Positions 56,420-64,000 of a DNA stretch of 64,000 bases are shown here, piece by piece. The notes below the pieces were generated by a model. The model made no database searches. It was not told the DNA's origin and saw nothing but the letters and a program-made list of their open reading frames with translations. The first letter of the stretch is position 1. The number at the start of each line of letters is the position of its first letter. Source of the stretch: Acidobacteriota bacterium (GTDB taxonomy: Bacteria; Acidobacteriota; Blastocatellia; Pyrinomonadales; Pyrinomonadaceae); the NCBI GenBank assembly GCA_003697135.1, contig RFGC01000035.1, positions 1-64,000 of the forward strand. Reading direction: 5' to 3'. Both the position numbers and the translations under genes were made by a program.

Positions 56420-57166
56420 ATGCGCCTTAAAGTTCTTTTAGAAGCTAAAGGAAAATCGTCAATAACACTGCCTTGGAATTATCGCACCGCCTTAGTTGGT
56501 TTGATCTATGAAATCCTGAAAAAAGCAGACGAAGGCTATGCTGATTGGCTACACTGCAAAGGTTTCAAAAAGGGTAATCTCTCATTTCGGCTTTTTACTT
56601 TTTCTGATCTAAAGCCAAACAAATGGGAGTTGTCCAACGACGGAATGATTCTGCGCGATCCTCTTTTAACTTGGGAAATCGCAAGTCCAGATGAAAGATT
56701 TATTAGTAGTTTCATCGAAGGAGTGAAACTCAAAAACCATCTTTTGAAAATTTTTCACAATGATTATGAAGTTCTGGATATTGCTCAAGTAAACTCTTCG
56801 TTATTTCAAAATCAAACGAGTAGTGCCCGCAAGTTTCAAACAATTTCGCCTATAGCTGTCTCGCTTCACGATAGAAGCATATCAAAACATGCAATTTACT
56901 TAAGTCCTGATGATGCAAGGTTTACCGAATTTCTAAAAAAGAATCTGATGACAAAATGGGAAGCCTTCAATCAAAAACCTTGCAGTGATGACACTCTCGA
57001 TTTCGAGATTTTACAAGTGAAGAAAAAACTTGTGCCTGTTTTTAATGTCAACGTGCGCGCATGGCATCTGAAATTTCGCATGTCTGGCTCTGAGGAACTG
57101 ATTCGTTTTGCCTATGACGTAGGTTTGGGCATTAGAAATAGCCAGGGATTCGGCATGATTGAATAA
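56420..57166 (+). CDS. cas6: CRISPR endoribonuclease Cas6
   Basis: A 248-residue Cas6 of the RAMP superfamily. It begins MRLKVLLEAKGKSSITLPWNYR, the Cas6 N-terminal ferredoxin-like strand. It ends with the Gly-rich loop GLGIRNSQGFGMIE (235-248), the signature G-x-G-x5-G-F-G of Cas6. It cuts pre-crRNA inside each repeat, leaving the ATTGAAAC handle. The ATG at 56420 was chosen over the GTG codons at 56393 and 56408 because AGGAG lies 11 bases before it. It is the first gene of the cas operon; cas8 follows after 73 bp. Confidence 0.9.
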   Translation: MRLKVLLEAKGKSSITLPWNYRTALVGLIYEILKKADEGYADWLHCKGFKKGNLSFRLFTFSDLKPNKWELSNDGMILRDPLLTWEIASPDERFISSFIEGVKLKNHLLKIFHNDYEVLDIAQVNSSLFQNQTSSARKFQTISPIAVSLHDRSISKHAIYLSPDDARFTEFLKKNLMTKWEAFNQKPCSDDTLDFEILQVKKKLVPVFNVNVRAWHLKFRMSGSEELIRFAYDVGLGIRNSQGFGMIE

Positions 57167-57239
57167 TTGCGCAACATTAAAACGAAGTCTTAAGACTATA
57201 TGAAGTTCAATTAGCGGATAAAAAGCGGAAAGGATTGTT

Positions 57240-59384
57240 ATGATATTGACGCTCTTCCATATAGCAAATGAAATGTTGAACTATGAAATCAAAAGAAAGT
57301 CTCATGACTGGCGTAGTTATCAAGTCAATTTCACAGGAAACTCAGAACAGGTAGAAAAATTAAAAAGTCAGGTTATTTTGCACCGTTTGTGTCAAAGCGC
57401 AATTAAAGTAACTAGAGGCAAGGAAAACATACCCAAAGTTGCCGTAATCGAATTTGAGAAAGAAAGTAGAAATCTCTTTGATTTCAAGCTGACTTACAAA
57501 GGAATTCACCTTGAAGACTACAAAGAAGGAGAAAGACACAAATACTTGCATGCTCTCTCCAAAGGCAATAGATCCGTGGGACCTGCGCGGCTCCTAGACC
57601 TTAAGGCTAAAGAAACTGAGGAAATAACTGAGAAAATTAAGAATGGAATAGAAAAAATCAAAGACCCATTAAAAGACTTCTTGAAAATCGAAGAAGCATT
57701 GAAACAAATAGACTGGGAAAAAATAAGCCAAGATTTGACTGAACAAACCAAAAATGAAAAATCCGTTTTGCTAACCATTTCAATTGACGGCAAATTGCCA
57801 GGAGAAATAGATGAATTTTGTAAAAAGTTTACCGAAAAGAGAGTTTTAGAAGGAGATAGAGCAAAGCAAAAAGGCGAAGGAAATTGTGCCATTTGCAAAA
57901 GCAAAGCAGAAGTTCAATCCGCTGTTCCTTTTGATTTCTTTACGGTTGAAAAAGAAGGTTTTGGTCCAATGGGCGTCAAGAGTGCTTTTTGGAAGTATGC
58001 TCCGCTGTGCAAAGGGTGCGCTGAACTACTCTATGTATCCGATAGCTATCTACAAGAGAATTTAAGCACCAGAATTGCGGGGAAAAATGCTTATCTTGTT
58101 CCTGATTTAGAGCCAAATTCTTCGGAAATTGAAGGCTCCTTTATTCATTTTCTTTGGGAATGGCGCGAACGCCACAAAAACAAAATCGCTCCAGAAGATA
58201 ACTTTCCTGAAATAGAAGATACCGAAATTTCAGAGGCAGATCCAGACAAAGAAGAAGGAAGTCTTGAGACTGAACGTTCGTCACCAGAAAATTCGGAAGC
58301 CTTGTTTCCAAATCTTTTTGAAGGATTGGTTGATGAGTCAGATAAAAAGTTCAAAGAAAATCCGCCGTTTCGCTCTGCGTCGCTTGTTTTCTACGAACCT
58401 GGACAGAAATTCATGTTTTTATACACAATCTCGGAAGTTCTCCCGGAAAACTTAAAGAAAACCAAAACCAGATTAGCACGAATACGTAGGCTTTTAAGGC
58501 AAGGCGTTTTCGGCACAAACGGCGAAGAGATTGCGAAAAAGATAAGAGCAGATTTTGAGTTCATTTCATACGCTTGGAAATGGCATCGCAAAGGTCAAAA
58601 TGAATCACAAGGAGAGATGAAACTAACGCCGATGCATCTTGTAGAAACAATCTTGACAAATCGAATGCCACCAAAAGAACATCAATTCTGGCTAGATGTT
58701 GACAAGATTCTCAGAAGTCTCTACTTGGAAGCAATACAAGGCAAGAAACAAAAATCCGAAGATAAAAGTCAAAGACTTCAAAGCAAAATTGCTGAGAAGG
58801 TAAAACTTATCTGGATTTTATGGACTTTAATTTACAGGTTTAGGGAATTAGAAGGAGATGATTTTATGAGCGCACTAACCAAACAAACAGATAGTCTTAA
58901 GACTGGTTCGTTCGATGGTTTTTGGGAAGATTTTTTCAAGCCGAGAATGTTGCTCAATACTCCACAAAAGCGAGCAATGTTTTTGATCGGCGTTCTTTTC
59001 GGTAGAGTAGAGGATCGACAACGAGAAGAGCGCGAGTCAAAATCCGGCGAGATGCCTATCGTCAATCGCCTACGTGGTCTTGCAATTTCCTATGAAGAAA
59101 TCAAGAACAAACTCTTTCCCGAATTGCAACTTAAGCTTCGCCAGTTCGACGCCAACACGCGCGCAATTCAAAAGATTCAAGAAGCGGCGGCAGACTTTCT
59201 TTCCATAGGTGGTGACTTGACCGATGAAGAAGCGCGTTTTTGTTTCTGTGTCGGTTGGGCACTTTGGTGGGAAACAATAAAAGCTATCAACAAAACGTTT
59301 AAGTCTTCAGAAGAAGACCAAGAAGAAACTCTTACCGAAGAGGAACATCAAGAAGAAAAAACTCTTCCCAACGAGGAAGACTAA
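57240..59384 (+). CDS. cas8b: Type I-B large subunit Cas8b (Csh1/TM1802-like)
   Basis: A 714-residue Cascade large subunit. A zinc-binding pair is visible: CAIC (216-219) and CKGC (257-260), with the PFDFFTVEKEGFGPMGVKSAFWKYAPL segment between, as in TM1802/Csh1 proteins. An acidic low-complexity stretch (about 320-350) and a Glu-rich C-terminus (about 690-714) are probably disordered. It should recognise the PAM and help DNA unwinding. Assignment rests on its place between cas6 and cas7 and the zinc motif. Cas8 sequences diverge widely, so the subtype is fairly but not fully certain. Confidence 0.88.
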   Translation: MILTLFHIANEMLNYEIKRKSHDWRSYQVNFTGNSEQVEKLKSQVILHRLCQSAIKVTRGKENIPKVAVIEFEKESRNLFDFKLTYKGIHLEDYKEGERHKYLHALSKGNRSVGPARLLDLKAKETEEITEKIKNGIEKIKDPLKDFLKIEEALKQIDWEKISQDLTEQTKNEKSVLLTISIDGKLPGEIDEFCKKFTEKRVLEGDRAKQKGEGNCAICKSKAEVQSAVPFDFFTVEKEGFGPMGVKSAFWKYAPLCKGCAELLYVSDSYLQENLSTRIAGKNAYLVPDLEPNSSEIEGSFIHFLWEWRERHKNKIAPEDNFPEIEDTEISEADPDKEEGSLETERSSPENSEALFPNLFEGLVDESDKKFKENPPFRSASLVFYEPGQKFMFLYTISEVLPENLKKTKTRLARIRRLLRQGVFGTNGEEIAKKIRADFEFISYAWKWHRKGQNESQGEMKLTPMHLVETILTNRMPPKEHQFWLDVDKILRSLYLEAIQGKKQKSEDKSQRLQSKIAEKVKLIWILWTLIYRFRELEGDDFMSALTKQTDSLKTGSFDGFWEDFFKPRMLLNTPQKRAMFLIGVLFGRVEDRQREERESKSGEMPIVNRLRGLAISYEEIKNKLFPELQLKLRQFDANTRAIQKIQEAAADFLSIGGDLTDEEARFCFCVGWALWWETIKAINKTFKSSEEDQEETLTEEEHQEEKTLPNEED

Positions 59385-59426
59385 GAAGAAACCTAATCTG
59401 AAAATTAAAATCTATGGAGGTGAATT

Positions 59427-60485
59427 ATGGAAACTGTAAAGAATTCAGCTACAACAGAAGTTACAGAAAAGTCCAAAACTTATCCCTATCGCTCGGAGAT
59501 TTTATTTCTCTATGATGTTTTTCGTTGCAATCCAAACGGTGATCCGTTTGAAAACCGCCCGCGTCAAGACCCAAGAACGGGAAGAATTGAAGTAACAGAT
59601 GTTCGCCTGAAGCGAACAACTCGCGATTACATTTTGCGCTATAAGCACAAAGAAAACGATAATCTAGAAATCTTCGTTCGGGCAATCGGCGATATTGCAC
59701 TGACGGCTGAAAATCGCTACAAGGAAATCTTTGGTGATTTACCTAAAAGTGGTGAAGAAGACACAGCACGTCAAAACTTAATCGAGAAATGCATAGATGT
59801 TAGAATGTTCGGCGCTCTTGTTCCGATAACAGGAGAAAAGGGCAAAGGAAAAAAAGATAAAGGAAAAGATGAAGGAGCAAATAAAGATAGTCAAAAAGGT
59901 GGCGGGATTCAGTTAACAGGGGCTGTTCAATTCAATCCGGGGCAGAGTCTTCACGCGGCGGAAATTTTAGAAATTGCCGGAACTGGCGGATTTGCGTCTG
60001 GAGAGGGCAAAAAGCAGAAGACTTTCCGTCGCGAATTTCTGGTGCCTTACGCTTTGATCGGCTTTTATGGCGTCATTAACGAAAACATAGCCAAAGAAAC
60101 CGGGCTTACCGAAGCTGATGTTGATTTACTCATGGAAGCCTTATGGAAAGGGACGCTTTCGCTTCATTCGCGCTCTAAAGCCTTTCATCGCCCACGCTTG
60201 CTAATCAGGTTCGACTACAAAGATGAAAAAGTCTGCGGCTATTTCTTGGACAAGATCGAACTTGTCACTAACAATGGTCTTGCTGAAACAAGCATTCGTT
60301 CACCGAGAGACTATGTGATAAAGCTAGATGCTTTGCTCGAAGAAATCCAGTCTTACAAAGACTCACTTGAGAAAGTTACCTGTCGAGTTGATAGATGGTT
60401 GAATCTATCGCCTTCTGATCTCAAAGGTGAAATCGAAAAAATCTTGGGCAACGACGGTAAGACACTGGTTTTCGAGGTAACCTAA
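59427..60485 (+). CDS. cas7: Type I-B backbone protein Cas7 (Csh2-like)
   Basis: A 352-residue Cas7 of the DevR/Csh2 group that coats the crRNA. The RAMP start is EILFLYDVFRCNPNGDP (24-40), with FENRPRQDPRTGRIEVTDVRLKR after it. The IQLTGAVQFNPGQSLH and RREFLVPYALIGFYGVI segments are also typical. Residues about 136-160 are a Lys/Gly-rich insertion (GEKGKGKKDKGKDEG and on) in the thumb region. GGAGG precedes the ATG. It follows cas8b by 42 bp and precedes cas5 by 47 bp. Confidence 0.95.
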   Translation: METVKNSATTEVTEKSKTYPYRSEILFLYDVFRCNPNGDPFENRPRQDPRTGRIEVTDVRLKRTTRDYILRYKHKENDNLEIFVRAIGDIALTAENRYKEIFGDLPKSGEEDTARQNLIEKCIDVRMFGALVPITGEKGKGKKDKGKDEGANKDSQKGGGIQLTGAVQFNPGQSLHAAEILEIAGTGGFASGEGKKQKTFRREFLVPYALIGFYGVINENIAKETGLTEADVDLLMEALWKGTLSLHSRSKAFHRPRLLIRFDYKDEKVCGYFLDKIELVTNNGLAETSIRSPRDYVIKLDALLEEIQSYKDSLEKVTCRVDRWLNLSPSDLKGEIEKILGNDGKTLVFEVT

Positions 60486-60532
60486 TCAGCAAGAATTCTT
60501 GAAACAAAAGAAAACCTTGAGAGTTTTTGAAG

Positions 60533-61315
60533 ATGAGCACTGTTTACGAAAAGTTACAGATTTTTCGGCTATCGGGAGAGTTTGCTCACTGGCGCAAGTG
60601 GTTTACAACCACTTCAGCACTCACTTTTAGCTTTCCGCCGCGAACAGCCATCATAGGGCTTGTTGGAGCAGTTCTCGGAATTCAAAGAGATGACGTGCCC
60701 ATCAAATTCCCAGCAGACCAAACCCGAATAGCTGTTTCTCCGCTTGTTGCCATAGAAAAATCTAGACTTGCAGAAAACTGGCGCCAAACCCCACCGCAAA
60801 TTAGTGCTGGTAAGTTCAGATATGTTAAGATGCATGAAAATTTTCAATCCAACATGGAAGTTATACGTCGCCCATGTTATCGGATTTTCTTCTGGCACGA
60901 AGACACTAGGTTACTTGATGAGCTTAAAAGAAGACTTCAACAAAAGCGCTATGTTTACACGCCTTATCTGGGGATTTTAGGATTTTTGGCAAAAATCGAG
61001 TGGGAAGGAGAAGATACGGCTCACGAGAGCTTAAAAAGCGAGGCTGAAATTTGCACTGTTCTACCGCTTGATGAAGAATCAGCTAAACATGCTCGACTTA
61101 AAGGCACAAGCTCTTATGTTCGTGAAGAACGTATTCCGAATGAAGTATTTCCCGGGCGCCAGTTCAGCTATCTTCATCTTGCTTATGTGCCTCGCGACGC
61201 AAACATGATTTCGGTTCAGGCGGAGAAGGAAGTTCTTTCTGTATTTGAACTCAAAGAAAGAAAATGGTGCGGCATGTTCCTTGAGCAAAACTCGATAGAG
61301 TCTAAAAAGCCTTAA
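60533..61315 (+). CDS. cas5: Type I-B Cas5 (Cas5b/h)
   Basis: A 260-residue RAMP protein that caps the crRNA 5' handle. It has FRLSGEFAHWRKWFTTTSALTFSFPPRTAIIGLVGAVLGI (about 10-48; split here by eye into the Cas5 FxGxxAxFR-like start and the PPxTAxxGLxxxxLG motif). The C-terminus has WCGMFLEQN. The ATG at 60533 was chosen; an in-frame TTG six bases upstream is possible. It is followed by cas3 after 5 bp. Confidence 0.93.
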   Translation: MSTVYEKLQIFRLSGEFAHWRKWFTTTSALTFSFPPRTAIIGLVGAVLGIQRDDVPIKFPADQTRIAVSPLVAIEKSRLAENWRQTPPQISAGKFRYVKMHENFQSNMEVIRRPCYRIFFWHEDTRLLDELKRRLQQKRYVYTPYLGILGFLAKIEWEGEDTAHESLKSEAEICTVLPLDEESAKHARLKGTSSYVREERIPNEVFPGRQFSYLHLAYVPRDANMISVQAEKEVLSVFELKERKWCGMFLEQNSIESKKP

Positions 61316-61320
61316 AAGCT

Positions 61321-63849
61321 ATGTGCAAACTGATTTCTCATCCCGACATTTTGTTATACGACCATTTGAACGATGTAGGAACGAGAGCGGCGAAACTAAT
61401 TCTCAAATTGCGCAAGTATCTTAAACTTGAGATAAAGGCAGAAGACTTGGCAAAAGCGGCTTTTATTACAGGCATCTGTCATGACTTTGGAAAGGCGAAA
61501 GAGCAGTTTCAAAGCTACATCAGAGGCGAAAAAACCAAAAACAAAGAACATGCCGCTATTTCTTCGGTCTTTGCCTTCGTCGTTGCTAGTCAAGTTTTCA
61601 AGGATGCAGAACAACCTACCAGGTTACTACCTTTCATTTGTTCATACACTGTGAATCGCCATCACGGTCTTTTGCGTAATATCCTTGAAGTTATCACCGA
61701 AGAAGCTATAGAAAACGAGATACAGGTTGCCAAGGGCAAAATCAAAGAAGAAATTTGGAAGTTTGAATTCACGCTGAAAATAGGAAATGAAGACTTAAAA
61801 ATCAAGTTCGCAGATTACAAAGAATCATTCGATAAACTGAAGGCAAAAGATATTTACAATCAATTTTCTGGATTTTACAACATACTCAAACAATCCACTG
61901 AAGTAGGCCAGCCGCTTTCTGAAAGCCGACTTATTGACCTTTATTTTGCGCTTTTGCTTATTGTATCGGTTTTAACGGAATCGGACGTGGCTTGCGTCAT
62001 AGGTGCACCGGAACTTGAATCGGCTAAGCCGATTGTTCCTAAAACGATAGAATCTTACACATCGAAACTTACTTCATCAACAGGCGATATTTTTCAAAAA
62101 CTTCGCCATCAAGCATGGGAAGAAATCCGTCAAGCGTCAACTTCGGATATTTTGAGATTGACACTTCCGACGGGACTGGGCAAAACTTTGATGGGATTTT
62201 ATTTGAGCGGGAAAATAAACAAACAAACAGATGAAATAAACGAACAAACAGGCGAGATGAAATCCCCGACCATCTATTCCCTGCCTTACCTTTCGATAAT
62301 CGAGCAGACAAGGCAGAAAGCATCTGAGATTTTTGGAGAATGCGAAGATTTTCGTTTGATAGAACACCACAGCCTTAGTTTTCCGTCAGTCTTAAGACTT
62401 TCATCTTCAGACTCGGAAGAGCCGAATTTTGAAAAAGCACGCTTTGCATTAGAAGATTGGAACGCTGATTTAGTAATCACTACGTTCGATCAGCTTTTTT
62501 ATTCCTTTCTCTCGCAAGAACGAGCCTTTATCCGCCGATTTGTGCGCCTTGTGGGCGCAACGCTTGTTTTAGACGAAGTTCAAACGATCCCTGCACGTCT
62601 TATCCCTGCTGTGGAAACCTTTCTTCAAAACCTGAATCGAAAACTTTCAACCAAACTGGTTTACATGACTGCAACGCATCCGCCTTTTCTAAAAGGCGCA
62701 AGTAGCATTGTCAAAAATGAGAGCGGTTACTTCAGCCCTTTGAATCGAACATGCCTTAAAATTCAAATAGAAAACCCCATAAGTTTTACCGAGTATCTTT
62801 CAAGTCTCGGAGATTGGCTATCACGAAGGCAAGGCAAAAAGATTTTGTTCGTAGCAAACACAATCAGAAGCGCTCGCGATATTTTCTTTCATCTTAAAAC
62901 ACTCAAGGAAACTAATTTTAGCAATCTTAAAATCTTTTACATTTCAGGAAGCGTCGCTCCCATAGAGCGACTCCAGCGAATCAACGAGATTAAAAATGTT
63001 GCGTCTGGAAATACTGAAGAATGGCTCATAGTGGTTTCTACACAATGCGTGGAAGCTGGAGTTGATCTAGACATGGACGAAGCTGTGCGTGATTTTGCGC
63101 CTTGGGATTCGATTCAGCAAGTCTGCGGACGCACTAACCGCTTCGGTCTCAAAAAATGCTCGGACGTATGGATTTACCGCTGGCTAGACGAACGCGAAAG
63201 AGAATTCCATAGTTACATCTACGATTCTACTTTTACGGATGCAACGCTCTGCATTCTCAAAGATCGCCCTGAAATTCCCGAAGAAGCATATTTTGAAATT
63301 CAACAAGAATACGTGAAAGAGCTTGAAAGACGCCTTTCCGACGAAGAATCGAAAAAACTCATCAAATCGGCGCTTTCATGGGAATTCGACGAATTGGATT
63401 TCCGCGTGCTTCTCCGTGGTGACAACAGAGCCTGGAAAGTTTCGGTCTTTTGCGTTATTGACGATGCATCTGAAATCCTCAAAGAGATTGTAATAGAATG
63501 TTGGTCAAGCAAACAGCCTCAAAGTGCGCTTAAACGTTTGATTAAGCTTTGTGAAGATGAAGCCATCAAACCTGCTACGGAATTCTTGCGAACTACTCCT
63601 GAAGAAATAAAGAAACATGCCGAATCCCTAGCGTCTCTATCAAATCGCCAATTATCATTTAGTCTCGCCAACTTGTTAAAACCGCTCCTTCAAGCTTACA
63701 CTATTCAAATGCCCATTCGGCGCTTGGAAGATGCGCGGTTCGGAAAATTAACAGAAGATTTTTATTATTTGCCGAAAGAAGAGTATGAAGCTGTAAACCT
63801 TTCAACAGGTGAAGGGAAGACAGAAGAGCTACCAGATTTTATAATTTGA
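61321..63849 (+). CDS. cas3: CRISPR nuclease-helicase Cas3
   Basis: An 842-residue HD nuclease plus superfamily 2 helicase that degrades target DNA. HD residues are His15, His54-Asp55 (ICHDFGKAKEQF), His77 (KEHAAIS) and His114-His115 (VNRHHGLLRN). Helicase motif I is PTGLGKT (283-289), motif II is DEVQ (418-421, the usual DExH position), motif III is MTATHPP, and motif VI is QVCGRTNRFG. All are intact. A short duplicated insertion (NKQTDEINEQTGE) follows motif I. It lies 5 bp after cas5 and 4 bp before cas4. Confidence 0.97.
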   Translation: MCKLISHPDILLYDHLNDVGTRAAKLILKLRKYLKLEIKAEDLAKAAFITGICHDFGKAKEQFQSYIRGEKTKNKEHAAISSVFAFVVASQVFKDAEQPTRLLPFICSYTVNRHHGLLRNILEVITEEAIENEIQVAKGKIKEEIWKFEFTLKIGNEDLKIKFADYKESFDKLKAKDIYNQFSGFYNILKQSTEVGQPLSESRLIDLYFALLLIVSVLTESDVACVIGAPELESAKPIVPKTIESYTSKLTSSTGDIFQKLRHQAWEEIRQASTSDILRLTLPTGLGKTLMGFYLSGKINKQTDEINEQTGEMKSPTIYSLPYLSIIEQTRQKASEIFGECEDFRLIEHHSLSFPSVLRLSSSDSEEPNFEKARFALEDWNADLVITTFDQLFYSFLSQERAFIRRFVRLVGATLVLDEVQTIPARLIPAVETFLQNLNRKLSTKLVYMTATHPPFLKGASSIVKNESGYFSPLNRTCLKIQIENPISFTEYLSSLGDWLSRRQGKKILFVANTIRSARDIFFHLKTLKETNFSNLKIFYISGSVAPIERLQRINEIKNVASGNTEEWLIVVSTQCVEAGVDLDMDEAVRDFAPWDSIQQVCGRTNRFGLKKCSDVWIYRWLDEREREFHSYIYDSTFTDATLCILKDRPEIPEEAYFEIQQEYVKELERRLSDEESKKLIKSALSWEFDELDFRVLLRGDNRAWKVSVFCVIDDASEILKEIVIECWSSKQPQSALKRLIKLCEDEAIKPATEFLRTTPEEIKKHAESLASLSNRQLSFSLANLLKPLLQAYTIQMPIRRLEDARFGKLTEDFYYLPKEEYEAVNLSTGEGKTEELPDFII

Positions 63850-63853
63850 CCGT

Positions 63854-64000
63854 ATGACTGACGAAGAATTTGTTGAGCTTAAGACAAACGGCGTAAAAGT
63901 TAATTACTACGTTGTCTGTCCGCGCAAGCTGTGGCTTTACAGTCATGATATTCGCCTTGAAAAATCAAGCGAGCGCGTCGAATTGGGGAAGATGCTACAT
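63854..64000 (+). CDS. cas4: Cas4 nuclease, truncated at right edge
   Basis: The first 49 codons of Cas4. The reading VNYYVVCPRKLWLYSHDI holds the conserved first iron-sulfur cysteine (CPRKLW) and is followed by ERVELGKMLH, with the catalytic His at the cut end. The rest lies outside the window. Cas4 trims prespacers for the Cas1-Cas2 integrase, which is expected next. The ATG lies 4 bp after the cas3 stop, so they are co-translated. Confidence 0.93.
   Translation, partial: MTDEEFVELKTNGVKVNYYVVCPRKLWLYSHDIRLEKSSERVELGKMLH

Noticed and set aside
1-64000. tRNA, rRNA, insertion sequences or prophage genes
   Set aside because: Looked for by eye on both strands; no cloverleaf, transposase or phage structural gene was recognised.

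Overview
The window looks like a chromosomal segment of a Gram-negative, AT-leaning bacterium. The evidence is two TonB-dependent receptors, a complete division and cell-wall (dcw) cluster, FtsQ/FtsA/FtsZ, PBP4 and an ECF sigma factor. Carboxypeptidase-regulatory domains on the TonB receptors, a DUF1838-like secreted protein, an Hfq-like Sm protein beside pdxA and a REC protein with a C-terminal IAWEVVP helix would fit Acidobacteriota (Blastocatellia-like). That placement is inference; no rRNA or tRNA gene was seen.

Layout. 1-1360: the leader-distal end of a CRISPR array with 21 identical 30-bp repeats, running off the left edge. 1396-4397: a three-gene minus-strand operon (phosphodiesterase, LOG-family protein, secreted DUF1838-like protein) and a small unknown gene. 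4462-16365: mixed housekeeping genes, including an M16 protease pair, an ABC permease, a LexA-like regulator, speD-speE, superoxide dismutase, an ECF sigma factor, a methyltransferase, a VOC protein, a histone-deacetylase-like protein and a zinc-ribbon protein. 16439-22165: an iron/heme acquisition unit behind a Fur-like operator. 22378-29336: valS, two response-regulator proteins, pdxA and an Hfq-like protein. 29494-44743: the dcw cluster on the minus strand, mraZ-rsmH-ftsL-ftsI-murF-mraY-murD-ftsW-murG-murC-ftsQ-ftsA-ftsZ, with a recognisable MraZ-box operator and no murE. 44875-56206: a ZIP transporter, an AtuA-like protein, ruvX, an S41-family protein, an AAC(6')-like GNAT, dapF-dacB, a peroxiredoxin, a YggX-like protein, a glycosyltransferase and a 3D-domain protein. 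56420-64000: a type I-B cas operon, cas6-cas8b-cas7-cas5-cas3-cas4, cut by the right edge.

The Cas6 in the right-hand operon is the natural processing enzyme for the array at the left edge, because the repeat ends in ATTGAAAC, the usual crRNA handle. The two loci are separated by about 55 kb of housekeeping genes. Three enzyme-family members appear to have lost or exchanged catalytic residues: the S41 protein (Ser and Lys both gone), the LexA-like protein (catalytic Lys to Arg, no Ala-Gly site) and DapF (both cysteines to serine). These, the layered control of the iron unit and the mraZ leader are the most interesting points. The CRISPR-Cas system itself is a known type.
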